DNA of 64,000 bases from Methanoculleus sp. (GTDB lineage: Archaea; Halobacteriota; Methanomicrobia; Methanomicrobiales; Methanoculleaceae), in NCBI GenBank assembly GCA_018433835.1, contig JAHDQM010000052.1, positions 1 through 64,000 of the forward strand, read 5' to 3'. Positions 30,204-40,473 of the stretch are shown one piece after another (the first letter of the stretch is position 1; every line of letters starts with the position of its first letter). The notes under the pieces were generated by a model that searched no databases, was not told where the DNA came from, and saw only the letters and a list, made by a program, of their open reading frames with translations. Both the position numbers and the translations under genes were made by a program.

Positions 30204-31166
30204 TCACCGGACGTCCATCTGCATGAACCTCGTATACGCGATAGCGAAGAAGGCGACGGGATAGATGGTCAGGGTTGCAATACTCGACCAGATCTCGCCG
30301 AGCGTATCTTCAAGGGTCGCCCCCGGGGAGTTGCCGATCCCCTGGATGAGGGTGTTGGTCGCCATCTGCGGTGATGCGAGGTTTGCGATGCTCTGGATAA
30401 GGTCAAACTGCCCGTAATACGCTTCAATCGCCGTCTGGTAATCTTCAGACGAAATGTCCCCGCCGTATGCCGCCGGATCGGGCTCTTCCATCATGAGCGC
30501 CGTGCCGATATGCGTGGTGGTGTAGGGGACCAGGAGGACGAGGAGGATGAAGACGACCACCGAGAGGAGCAGGGCGTTGCCGCTCTCCCGGCAGAGGGTG
30601 GAGAGGGCAAGCGCGATGGAGAAGAACGTCACGAGGAAGAGGAGGGTGACGCCGGCATAGGTCAGGATCGTCCGGAGGCCGTCGGGGGAGGGTACGATCG
30701 AGAAGACGAGGAGGAGGGCGGTGGATATAGCGAGCACGCTCCCGACGACGAGGACCAGCAGCGCGACGCCCCCGAGCGCCTTGCCGTTGATGATCTCGTC
30801 GCGGTAGACCGGGTGGGAGTGGTGGCTTTTGAGCGACCGGGACTCCTTCTCCCCGGAGACCAGGTCGAACCCGACGGCGATGGCGAGGAGGCCCCCGTAG
30901 GAGACCGGCGTGAGGAACATCGAGGAGTAAACGCCCTCGACCGGTGGTTTTGCGGGCATCATCCCGGCCGGTCCGTCATGTTGGTTATCCATCGTCGCCA
31001 GTTGCTGGGCATACCGATCCAGGTCTCTCTCGTAGCTCCCGACCCCGCTGTAGGTTCCCACCAGGGCGATGGCGAGGAACAGGGCGAGAATCACCAGGAA
31101 CCGCCAGCCCGTGATCTGGTCGGTGAACTCTTTCTTGGCCACGGTGAAGACCCGTTCCGCCGTCAT
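30204..31166 (-). CDS. ABC-2 type transporter permease
   Basis: The 320-residue protein has the NatB/ABC-2 layout: an N-terminal amphipathic segment (VFTVAKKEFTDQITGWRF), a first membrane helix, an outside loop of about 75 residues, LVSGEKESRSLKSHHSHPVYRDEIINGK (the conserved GE...SRPVYR element) and five further helices. The ATP-binding partner normally encoded upstream is absent; only a 15-codon reading frame overlaps its start. It may work with an ATPase encoded elsewhere, or be orphaned by deletion. Confidence 0.85.
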   Translation of the reverse strand: MTAERVFTVAKKEFTDQITGWRFLVILALFLAIALVGTYSGVGSYERDLDRYAQQLATMDNQHDGPAGMMPAKPPVEGVYSSMFLTPVSYGGLLAIAVGFDLVSGEKESRSLKSHHSHPVYRDEIINGKALGGVALLVLVVGSVLAISTALLLVFSIVPSPDGLRTILTYAGVTLLFLVTFFSIALALSTLCRESGNALLLSVVVFILLVLLVPYTTTHIGTALMMEEPDPAAYGGDISSEDYQTAIEAYYGQFDLIQSIANLASPQMATNTLIQGIGNSPGATLEDTLGEIWSSIATLTIYPVAFFAIAYTRFMQMDVR

Positions 31167-31210
31167 GTACTCTCACCGGCCAGTGCATGTGCTTCTATCT
31201 CCATGTTCAT
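31163..31210 (-). CDS. Fifteen-codon reading frame overlapping the permease start
   Basis: A GGGAGAATG start opens MNMEIEAHALAGEST, which ends in ATGA overlapping the permease start. The Shine-Dalgarno-like site and the tight coupling look like the two ends of a larger upstream gene joined together, possibly a deleted ABC ATPase. It could instead be a short coupling peptide. Confidence 0.3.
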   Translation of the reverse strand: MNMEIEAHALAGEST

Positions 31211-31356
31211 TCTCCCTTCGTGGTCGCAAGAGACTGAAGGGCCGCAACGATACGGGGTATCGCCCCTTAAGCGGCAATCGAGGTCTTTCCGTCGCCCGGC
31301 ACGGGCGAGGGTTACTCAGATGCACTTCCACGGGTATTACTGTTTTGAGACTGGAC

Positions 31357-31399
31357 TGTGACTCTATTTACGTTTTCTCTCACATCTCTCTACACGTCG
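31357..31399 (-). promoter_or_regulatory. Shared promoter module, copy 4 (diverged)
   Basis: Minus strand: CGACGTGTAGAGAGATGTGA, GAGAAAACGTAAATAGAGTC. The upstream box is recognisable, the TATA element is altered to GTAAATAG. About 150 bases lie between it and the short frame and permease genes. Confidence 0.65.
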
Positions 31400-31552
31400 A
31401 ATTCCGGGGGGAGCTGGAACAGACCCGGGGCCAGGGTGATACCACAGCACAACGCGTCGGAGGGTAGAGCAACCCGGTTCCGAAAATTTCAAGGGGGGAC
31501 GACTCCACTACTGGTTTAGGCCTTGCCTCTCACCGGACCGAGGACTCCGATT

Positions 31553-32236
31553 ATGAAACCGCTCCTTGCCGTTATCGTGGGAATAACACTCATCTATGCC
31601 TGCCTGCATTTCTTCGCCCTGCCGGAGGCCCCGGACGTTACCCGCATCGAGAATGCAACTTACCTGGAATCTCCGGCTTACAACCCGGCCGTCCTGGACC
31701 TCTGGAAGATCGCCGTCGACGGGACCGGTGTCGAGAACGAGTCGGCGGTGTTGCGACGGCTGGAGGTCGACATCGCCGGAGACGGAGGGGTCCGGGTTAT
31801 ATGGCTCTTCTTCTACGGGGAGGAGGGCGGCGAGCAGCACGCGTACGAGGCGTATGTGGGACCGGGTGGAACCGTATCCGTCAAATCGCAGAAGTTCGAC
31901 TACTCTGTGCAGGGGGTGCACCCCCTCGCCATCTTACGGGAGGTCGACGCCATCGCTCTGGAGGATATTCCCTTCCGGGACTGGGGTATGACGCTGCTCG
32001 CAAGCGCAAACGCGTACGGGGATCAGTACAATGAAACCCGGGGGAGGCTCTACGAGGTCTCGAACGGGGTGTTTTGCCCGGTGAAAGAGGCGACGTTCGG
32101 CCCGGAGGCACGCTGGTACACCATCACGATCACTCCCCACCGGGAATCCCCGCCGTCTCCTGGAGAACTCTCCGACTGCATCATTGCGTTCACCCGGCAG
32201 GATCTCGCGGCGGCCGAGTCCGTGGTCTACGGGTAA
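31553..32236 (+). CDS. Exported or membrane-anchored protein, unknown
   Basis: A 227-residue product with an N-terminal hydrophobic segment (LLAVIVGITLIYACLHFFAL) that could be an uncleaved anchor, followed by about 200 outside-type residues (ENATYLESPAYNPAVLDLW, WLFFYGEEGGEQHAYEAYVG). No family recognised. The ATG at 31553 precedes MKPLL; an in-frame upstream start at 31523 would add ten residues. Confidence 0.6.
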   Translation: MKPLLAVIVGITLIYACLHFFALPEAPDVTRIENATYLESPAYNPAVLDLWKIAVDGTGVENESAVLRRLEVDIAGDGGVRVIWLFFYGEEGGEQHAYEAYVGPGGTVSVKSQKFDYSVQGVHPLAILREVDAIALEDIPFRDWGMTLLASANAYGDQYNETRGRLYEVSNGVFCPVKEATFGPEARWYTITITPHRESPPSPGELSDCIIAFTRQDLAAAESVVYG

Positions 32237-32305
32237 GTTGGTTGGCATCCAGAACCGGGACGCGCTCCCCCTCTCCGGATTGTTCAACCCCCGGGTGGCG
32301 AAGAC

Positions 32306-33049
32306 CTAACCGGTTGCGTTCACGCCCCTGTTCGCCCGGGATACAACATCGCGCCGGGGGAAGTAGCGCACCCTCCTCCCATCCTTCTCGCTCCGTACGG
32401 CCCCTCCCTGGATGAGCAGGGTCATATGCCAGGTCACCGATGCACCGGCGATGCCGAGCGCGGATGCGACTTCTTTCCGTGTCATTCCCGGGCTCCGGCC
32501 GAGGAGGTCGAGTATCAACTTGCGTGTTCCATTGAGGGTGTAGCCGGTCTTCCCTTCCTCGTGCGCTGCCTTGCCATTCGCGTAATACCGTAGCAGCCCG
32601 TGATCGTGCTCGGATACTATCTGCCCCGTCTCGCAGAGGGTTGCAAGGTGGTACCGGAGCGTCCCGACGTTAACCCCCAGTGCGCAGGAGAGGGTCGAGT
32701 GGTTGATCCCGGGTTTGTCCCTGATGCAGAGATACGCTGCACGACGGGTGTCATGTTCGAGAGCGTTCTTCCGGGAGATCCTCCTGTGGCCGAGGCAGAA
32801 CCATGCCAACACCGATATGAGAAACTGCACCGGGAGGAAGAGCAGGGGGGCGATCATGAAGACGAAGTCAAGCAGGACCAACTTCAGCGGTATGTTCCAG
32901 ATGTACTCAGGGATCGGATCGTCTGGTATCGTCTCCGGAAACTCCCCATCGTTCATTATGGTGCTGGCGGCGCTCCCCGGGGTGAATAGCAACATGAGGA
33001 CGACGAGGGGCAGCACGGCTCTTGTGAAGGGGGGGAGTTGTTGCATCAT
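32306..33049 (-). CDS. Membrane-anchored winged-helix transcription regulator
   Basis: After a signal-anchor (RAVLPLVVLMLLFTPGSAAS) and a second membrane helix (FMIAPLLFLPVQFLISVLAWF), the 247-residue protein carries two winged-helix domains: HDTRRAAYLCIRDKPGINHSTLSCALGVNVGTLRYHL and the C-terminal LDLLGRSPGMTRKEVASALGIAGASVTWHMTLL. This two-wHTH, membrane-tethered architecture is common in Methanomicrobia and suggests that an outside or membrane signal is passed to DNA. Start at 33049 (MMQQLPP); a TATA-like TTTTTATATTCC lies just upstream. Confidence 0.82.
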   Translation of the reverse strand: MMQQLPPFTRAVLPLVVLMLLFTPGSAASTIMNDGEFPETIPDDPIPEYIWNIPLKLVLLDFVFMIAPLLFLPVQFLISVLAWFCLGHRRISRKNALEHDTRRAAYLCIRDKPGINHSTLSCALGVNVGTLRYHLATLCETGQIVSEHDHGLLRYYANGKAAHEEGKTGYTLNGTRKLILDLLGRSPGMTRKEVASALGIAGASVTWHMTLLIQGGAVRSEKDGRRVRYFPRRDVVSRANRGVNATG

Positions 33050-33089
33050 CAGAAGGATCGGGCGGCCGGGAATATAAAAAAGATGTGAT

Positions 33090-33524
33090 TTATTCCGCCG
33101 CGGTTTCAAAGGAATAATCCTGGGAATCCCGCACAATTTCCCCGTAAACCTGGAATCGCCATGTTCCGGCCTCCGGAGAGGAGATCGATGTGCGGATCTG
33201 TGCGTTTTTATGGCCATCCAGATCGGTGTCGTGATAGTAGGCGTAGGTGCTTCCGCTCGGCGAGATGATCTTCAGCGTCAACGACTGCTGGGGGATAAAC
33301 CAGTTCAGGTTCACAAACAGCGTTGAGCTGCCGGGAGGCACGTACGCGCTGTGATGGTTTGTCTCTCCCTGCTCTATGAGGTAAATGGCGCGAATTCCTG
33401 CGTCGCCTGCGGGACTCTCCTCCCCCGGAGCGGTGTTCACATCGCATTCGCTGCCTCCGGCAAAAGCCGGCGGCGCCATCCGGACCAGTGCAAGTACCAG
33501 TGCAAAGATACGGTTGTATGTCAT
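33090..33524 (-). CDS. Secreted beta-sandwich protein, unknown
   Basis: The 144-residue product has a signal peptide (IFALVLALVRMAPPAFA) and an outside domain ending SPEAGTWRFQVYGEIVRDSQDYSF, which resembles pre-peptidase C-terminal or similar jelly-roll domains (GTWxFxVYG). No catalytic motif. It is driven by promoter module copy 5 in the same direction. The regulator gene lies downstream on the same strand. Confidence 0.65.
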   Translation of the reverse strand: MTYNRIFALVLALVRMAPPAFAGGSECDVNTAPGEESPAGDAGIRAIYLIEQGETNHHSAYVPPGSSTLFVNLNWFIPQQSLTLKIISPSGSTYAYYHDTDLDGHKNAQIRTSISSPEAGTWRFQVYGEIVRDSQDYSFETAAE

Positions 33525-33552
33525 CGTATCCACAGGAGGATTTCTCAAATAC

Positions 33553-33589
33553 CTTCACTTAAGTTTTCTGTCGATCCTCTCTACACGTT
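33553..33589 (-). promoter_or_regulatory. Shared promoter module, copy 5 (variant)
   Basis: Minus strand: AACGTGTAGAGAGGATCGAC, AGAAAACTTAAGTGAAG. The box is of the GTAGAGAGGATCGACAG variety. It is an exact inverted copy of 23 bases in copy 6, about 270 bases away. The TATA element is altered to CTTAAG. Confidence 0.7.
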
Positions 33590-33843
33590 CTCCGGCGGGA
33601 GCAGATCGATTGTCCGATGTGTGCCGGAGCAGGACGGCCTGGACTATGCGATGACAGAGGGGGGCCTGTTGCTCGGGGTGAGCGCTGGTGCCGGGCCCTC
33701 CCGCAAAATGGGTGGCTGTGATAGGGACACAATTATCCGGTATCGATTTCCCCTTTGCTGTGTTGGTTTTCATCGGTCGGCGCAACATGAATCCCCGGCC
33801 GAATGCAGTATGTTTTCGGAAGTAAAACGGATCGAACAGCCTC
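33590..33843. other. Gene-free stretch between divergent promoter copies
   Basis: No reading frame here has a credible start, protein character or family match. The stretch is framed by two inverted promoter modules (copies 5 and 6) and may be residual coding DNA. Confidence 0.4.
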
Positions 33844-33889
33844 AACGTGTAGAGAGGATCGACAGAAATTGTTTATAGCAGAACGTTGA
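33844..33889 (+). promoter_or_regulatory. Shared promoter module, copy 6
   Basis: AACGTGTAGAGAGGATCGAC, AGAAATTGTTTATAGCAGAA, CGTTGA: all elements intact. It leads into leader copy A and the broken metallopeptidase gene. Confidence 0.82.
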
Positions 33890-34060
33890 TTTCTCATCCG
33901 TGGATGCCGGGACCGGTATCCCGAAGCGCGGGGGTCCACCCGGCCAAGAGCGAATCGGATGGGTGAACGTCCCGCATGCCCGGAGGCAAAAGAGTGTACG
34001 TGCCTTGTTTACTTGAAAGTATGCCTCACTTGCCTCCGGAAAATTATCGGAGGAAAGCAA
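33890..34060 (+). promoter_or_regulatory. Conserved structured leader, copy A
   Basis: CCGGAGGCAA (33980-33989) pairs perfectly with TTGCCTCCGG (34030-34039). The CCTCCG of the second arm can instead pair with CGGAGG (34048-34053), the ribosome binding site of ATGAATGGAAAA at 34061. Between the arms is the conserved GTGTACG...TTTACTTGAAAGTATGCCTC segment. The two pairings exclude each other, as in expression platforms of riboswitches. Confidence 0.6.
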
Positions 34061-35112
34061 ATGAATGGAAAAATTGGAATGCGGCTCCCATAGCAGAAGA
34101 CGCCAAATGCATCGTGGTTAATGAATCCGGCACATTTACTGCCGATCTGCCCTGGATACAGTGTTATTCGGGGACGTTAACTGGGGATCCTGAGAGTTAT
34201 GCCTTCTTCACAGTGGGTGATGACGTGATTCTCGGGACAATTCGCCATGGTAACAATTCGTATACCATCGATCAGGTAGGTACAACTGAGGTTGGCGGGG
34301 TCCGGAAAGTTGTGCATGCGATCTACAACGGTAGCAGTGTAATCGATGTTAAGAGTCCCTTTGCATATGACCTGCAGGTTCCTGTCTCTCTTGAGGAGGT
34401 GGAAAAACTGGAGGAGAGTGAAAAGATGCTACGAGCCCAGAATCCGCAGTCAGACCCTCGATCGGTAACTACTGTAACACTCTGTACCGCGCACGACTGG
34501 CAGTTCCGGAACGCCTATCCGAGCCCCAATTATGAAATGGCAAACACGATCGCCCAGGTGAACTCAGCGTTCTCTCCATCTGACATCGGTGTAGAGTTCC
34601 AAATTAATGCCTTCTGCGACATAGGTACAGTACTTTCTACTACAAATCCCAATGATCTGCTCGATGATTTTGGGGAAAATATCAAGCCAGACCGTGACTA
34701 TTCGCATAGTGACATTGCGGTGCTGTTCACCGGAAAGGAGCTCGACGGTGATACGATAGGGATCACATATGATGTCCCCGGTTCATCTGGTCACGCCTAT
34801 GTCGTTGTTCAGATGGTTAACGCCGGGAGTACCTATCAGGCTACGTTCTCTCAGAGGTGTGTTAACACAGCTCACGAGATCGGGCATGTATTCGGAGGAC
34901 AGCATCAGGACTCCACCGGTTCACCTAGTTATGCAAGAGCCTACCACTGGAAGGATTGGGGCATCTGGGATAGATATACCGCAATCTGGACTCCTTTTAT
35001 GGGCGATGCGGCGATGCTGGAATTCTCATCCGATACGAATCATGGAGATGCATCTCACGACAACGCCCGGAGAATCTATGAACTGAAGGGTACCGTTGCA
35101 GGATACCGGTGA
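34061..35112 (+). pseudogene. Metzincin-type zinc metallopeptidase, signal peptide region lost
   Basis: The zinc motif HEIGHVFGGQH (HExxHxxGxxH) defines a metzincin protease, preceded by a propeptide-like region (ESGTFTADLPWIQCYSGTL) and cysteines expected in an exported enzyme. The conserved start MNGKIGMR, shared with the gene at 40.9 kb, is in a different frame and meets TAG after ten codons. The protease frame instead runs open back through the leader as MPGGKRVYVPCLL, with no signal peptide. A deletion has apparently removed the signal sequence and shifted the frame. Whether a cytosolic product is made is unknown. GC content is visibly lower than in surrounding genes. Confidence 0.75.
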
Positions 35113-35128
35113 ACCCGGGAGTGTCGTG

Positions 35129-35539
35129 ATGAAAAAACCCCCAATTGTTCTGGTTCTCGCCGCTGTTGGGATAGCAGCAATCTGTATTCTGGTCCTCTCA
35201 GCGTTCCCGCAGGAGAAGCCTTCTGCTCCCCCTTCCCCCTTTTCTGTGGGTATTTTAGTGGTTAACCGGGACAACGTCTCTCATCTGGTCCATGTTTCGG
35301 TCTCCGGCGTGAACGGCACCCTGGATAACGCGCTGCTCTCCTCGGAGAACTACACGCTCGCCGGTGGCGAACGTGTCCGCTTATCCGCGACGATCGACCA
35401 GGTCGGGGAGTACCTCTATTCCGTCTCGGTCGATGGAAATCCCCCGCACACCGCAGTAAGAACACTCAATCCTACCGCCGGGGTCATCGTCGAGATCCTC
35501 TCCGATCAAGAAGTCGAGATTGTCCCGACTATCACGTAG
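35129..35539 (+). CDS. Small exported protein, unknown
   Basis: A 136-residue product with a lysine start and a signal/anchor helix (PPIVLVLAAVGIAAICILVLSAF), then a single beta-rich domain with FSVGILVVNRDNVSHLVHVSVSG and a late VIVEILSDQEVEIVPTIT. This resembles small outside domains in other methanogen lipoproteins but no family is recognised. It starts 17 bases after the broken protease gene. Confidence 0.6.
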   Translation: MKKPPIVLVLAAVGIAAICILVLSAFPQEKPSAPPSPFSVGILVVNRDNVSHLVHVSVSGVNGTLDNALLSSENYTLAGGERVRLSATIDQVGEYLYSVSVDGNPPHTAVRTLNPTAGVIVEILSDQEVEIVPTIT

Positions 35540-35643
35540 CCCTATATTGCTCTCTGGGCTGCCGGATAGCGGCATAGGTCCGATTCCCTTTATTCGGTGC
35601 GGTGCCCGTTTCCTAACCTTGATCCCGCCGTGGAGTATGGGCA

Positions 35644-35856
35644 CAGCACTTCGCTAAAATGTTTGAAGCAGTCCACCCGGAGATCGAACTATCAACTTCC
35701 CTTCGCACCGTCAGGTACGAAGCCCAGTGCCAAGGGTGCTGCTAACTCCTCTTCGCACCTTTGGTGCTTGAGCTCCGGACGTTCCGTCCGTCGCACGTTA
35801 CAGTGCCGTACGAGACCGCATTGCTCAACATCGGGGCAAATATTAGTAAAGTACTG
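35644..35856. mobile_element. MITE-like element, copy 2 (213 bases)
   Basis: The ends CAGCACTTCGCTAAAATG and AATATTAGTAAAGTACTG are imperfect inverted repeats (11 of 14 terminal bases). Interior segments match the better copy at 57.4 kb (GCTGCTAACTCCTCTTCGCA, then CGGTGCTTGAGCTC-like hairpin). No transposase is encoded, and no target duplication remains, suggesting an older insertion. Confidence 0.65.
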
Positions 35857-35920
35857 TTACAGCAAGGCTCTCCGGCCGGTTGCGGCACACTTCCGGGACC
35901 AAAAGAGTTCAGGCTGTCTC

Positions 35921-35967
35921 AACGTGTAGAGAGTATGGACAGAAATTGTTTATAGGGATGCGTTGAT
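35921..35967 (+). promoter_or_regulatory. Shared promoter module, copy 7
   Basis: AACGTGTAGAGAGTATGGAC, AGAAATTGTTTATAGGGATG, CGTTGA. It is followed by leader sequence (GTATCCCGGAGC, CGTCCCGCATGCCCGGAG) similar to copies A and C, but no intact gene. Confidence 0.8.
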
Positions 35968-36420
35968 TTCTCATGCATAGGTACCGGTATCCCGGAGCAC
36001 CGGGGCCCACCCGGGCGGTGATGAACCGGATGAGCGAACGTCCCGCATGCCCGGAGACGGAGGGGATGTGCATTTTTTGCATACCCGGGTGCCCGGTGAG
36101 ACGATGGACGAGCGTCCGGCTTTGTCCCGGTTCCGGCCGGATACCATGTTACTGCCGGGGGAATCTATCTTTGATAGGCGACCCAAACCCGCCCCGGTCA
36201 GTATTAACTTCACCCTCTCCGGTGAGCAGAGGCCTGACTGCCCTGTCTCGACCGTCGAGCGGATTCCACCGGGGAAAACCGGGATCATTCCCGTAGCGCC
36301 ACAGGTCCATCATCGCGATAGTTTCGCGAAGCTTTTCGTCCTCTGGGGGAGAACAACTCCATCGACTGAGACGTATACTTTTGGGGTGTCTCTTGGAGCC
36401 CACCCATCACAACCTTTATA
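35968..36420 (+). pseudogene. Decayed leader and gene remnant
   Basis: Behind promoter copy 7 the first 90 bases resemble the other leaders, then similarity ends near GGGGATGTGCATTTTTTGCA. No frame has a signal peptide or family match. GTCCGGCTTTGTCCCGGTTC onward (36116) is repeated at about 59128, showing that both places keep fragments of one sequence. I read this as remains of a lost exported-protein gene. Confidence 0.45.
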
Positions 36421-36441
36421 GTTAGGCCAAACCAAACTAAC
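36421..36441 (+). promoter_or_regulatory. Operator-like palindrome of the marR gene
   Basis: GTTAG-N11-CTAAC directly follows the TATA element CTTTATA and lies 12 bases before the marR start. The same TTAG-N11-CTAA pattern occurs before lon. Binding of the MarR dimer here would block transcription start. Confidence 0.6.
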
Positions 36442-36452
36442 CAGCATCAACT

Positions 36453-36872
36453 ATGGCGGCGAGACATGAGCACCTGTTCGAAGTACTTGATCGCCTGATC
36501 GCCATCAAAAACGAATGCTCCTCCGAGATCTTCTCCGAGTGCGGGCTTGCCGACGTGACGGTGAAGCAGATCGCCTACCTGAAAGTCATCGACGAGCACG
36601 GCGACGTGACGTTCAGCAGACTCGCCGAGATCACCAGGAACTCAAAGCCCACCGTCACGGAGATGATCAACAGGTTCGTCCGGATGGAGTGTGCCTACCG
36701 CCAGAAGTCCCCCGACGACGGGAGAATCGTGTATATCCGCCTGACCGAGAAGGGGCGGATGCTGGCAAAAGCCGAGCAGAACGCGCTCTACCGGATGATC
36801 GAGAGGATGGTACGGGCACTCGACGAGAAAGAAGTGGATCTCCTGGTCGAGATCTTAAGGAAGGTCGGATAA
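36453..36872 (+). CDS. MarR family transcription regulator
   Basis: The 139-residue product has the MarR fold: N-terminal dimerisation helix, VTVKQIAYLKVIDEHGDVTFSRLAEITRNSKPTVTEMINRFVRMECAYR as winged helix, the wing SPDDGRIVYIRLTEKGR, and a C-terminal dimerisation helix. It precedes the lon gene by 55 bases and both carry the same palindrome in front, so it probably controls itself and lon. The ligand or stress signal is unknown; no ligand-contact residues can be assigned. Confidence 0.88.
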   Translation: MAARHEHLFEVLDRLIAIKNECSSEIFSECGLADVTVKQIAYLKVIDEHGDVTFSRLAEITRNSKPTVTEMINRFVRMECAYRQKSPDDGRIVYIRLTEKGRMLAKAEQNALYRMIERMVRALDEKEVDLLVEILRKVG

Positions 36873-36891
36873 TTTTTTGGCCGGCACCATG

Positions 36892-36912
36892 ATTAGGTAA
36901 ATGCGAACTAAA
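36892..36912 (+). promoter_or_regulatory. Operator-like palindrome of the lon gene
   Basis: ATTAG-N11-CTAAA lies 15 bases before the lon start at 36928 and has the same arm sequence and spacing as the site before marR. It also lies in the short gap after the marR stop. Confidence 0.55.
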
Positions 36913-36927
36913 CAATCTGGAGTCACC

Positions 36928-39309
<2,382 letters not shown>

Positions 39310-39426
39310 ATGTCCTTCGCGGCCCGGGCCGGGTACATCCCTCTTTTACCCCGTTCCGTGCCCGGGCGCCGCCCCCCTCTGCTCGTCGCGACCCGCTCAG
39401 GGAGCATAACGGCTCGAAGCGGCGCG

Positions 39427-39475
39427 ACGTGTAGACGCTTGTCACAGAAATCGTTTATAGGAGCACGTCGACTTC
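39427..39475 (+). promoter_or_regulatory. Shared promoter module, copy 8
   Basis: ACGTGTAGACGCTTGTCACA, GAAATCGTTTATAGGAGCAC, GTCGAC. It leads into the paired membrane protein genes about 80 bases downstream. Confidence 0.82.
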
Positions 39476-39551
39476 TCACCGTTAGCTGCCCAAATCGGTG
39501 TCCCGATGTGTGCGGGTTCAGTCCGGGCGGCGCCGAGACGGAGAGGATTGC

Positions 39552-39995
39552 ATGGAGCCGGATAGGAAGCGCCTGATTGCCGTAGGGATTCTTGCGTTCA
39601 TCGGCGTCGTCATCCTCGTCGCGACGGCCGTGCTCGCGTATACGGCTTTCTTCTCCTGGCTCGCGGGAAGCAGCGGGTCTCCGATATTGACCGTCTGGGA
39701 GGTCCGGGGTGAGCGGTTGGAGAACGCTTCCGTCATCCACCTGACCGAGAAGGACTTCGAGCAGTATCCGGCGCTCGACTCCGTGATCCGCGGCGAGAAC
39801 AGGGGTCCGTTGCCCTGGGATCTGGAAAGCATATCCTATGATGATCCCGACGAGCGGACAATCGGGCATGCTCCGGTGACGTACGTGGAGCGAAGCGTTC
39901 TCATCGAATCCTTCGGTATAGATGTCGAGACGCGGAACCGGCCGTACCTCGAGTACGGCGGTGCGTACTACTATTTACTTGTCGCTATCCCCTGA
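39552..39995 (+). CDS. Membrane-anchored protein, paralogue 1
   Basis: A 147-residue product: short basic start, membrane helix (AVGILAFIGVVILVATAVLA), then an outside domain of about 110 residues containing LTEKDFEQYPALDSVIRGE and YLEYGGAYYYLLVAIP. The next gene encodes a relative with LTEQDFIDHPALDAVIRGG and LMEYEGAYYVVVTTWP. No family recognised. The first gene behind promoter copy 8. Confidence 0.7.
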   Translation: MEPDRKRLIAVGILAFIGVVILVATAVLAYTAFFSWLAGSSGSPILTVWEVRGERLENASVIHLTEKDFEQYPALDSVIRGENRGPLPWDLESISYDDPDERTIGHAPVTYVERSVLIESFGIDVETRNRPYLEYGGAYYYLLVAIP

Positions 39996-40020
39996 AGAGG
40001 CCGGCACGGGTGAAATCAGA

Positions 40021-40473
40021 ATGGAAGAAGATACGAAACCCGGTTCCGGTGGTCCGGTCAGGACTGTAGTGATCTTCGTCGCGTGCGGTCTTGCCGGCAT
40101 CGTTGCGGTCGCGCTGGGCTTCATGCTCGCCGACGCCCTCATCGTCTACGCCATGGAGAATTCGGGCGGACAGCCGATGCTCTACGTCATGGAGCGAACG
40201 GGGGCGGAGCCCGGGGTGGATGTGATCGTCCCCCTGACCGAGCAGGACTTTATCGACCATCCGGCACTCGACGCGGTCATCCGGGGCGGGGAACGGAACC
40301 CGTCGGCGTGGGGGTGGGGTATGCGGGACCAGCGCGTCATCGGGGGCGCCAGAGTCTCGTACGCGGAGAGCAGGGCGCTCCAGGACGCCTACGGCCCCGA
40401 CCGGGAGACGGGGCTGTACCCGCTTATGGAGTACGAGGGTGCGTACTACGTGGTGGTGACGACGTGGCCATGA
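40021..40473 (+). CDS. Membrane-anchored protein, paralogue 2
   Basis: A 150-residue relative of the preceding product: membrane helix (VIFVACGLAGIVAVALGFML), then the same outside domain with GGARVSYAESRALQDAYGPD in place of GHAPVTYVERSVLIESFGID. The two arose by tandem duplication and have diverged. The start ATG is 25 bases after the first gene's stop, so they are likely co-transcribed. Function unknown. Confidence 0.7.
   Translation: MEEDTKPGSGGPVRTVVIFVACGLAGIVAVALGFMLADALIVYAMENSGGQPMLYVMERTGAEPGVDVIVPLTEQDFIDHPALDAVIRGGERNPSAWGWGMRDQRVIGGARVSYAESRALQDAYGPDRETGLYPLMEYEGAYYVVVTTWP

Noticed and set aside
33976..34060. Conserved upstream peptide (MYA-x2-VLE) in leaders A, B and C
   Set aside because: The frame is similar in the three leaders, but in C it ends before the gene and in B it runs on past the start without a stop nearby; pairing of GGAGG/CCTCC explains the conservation better.
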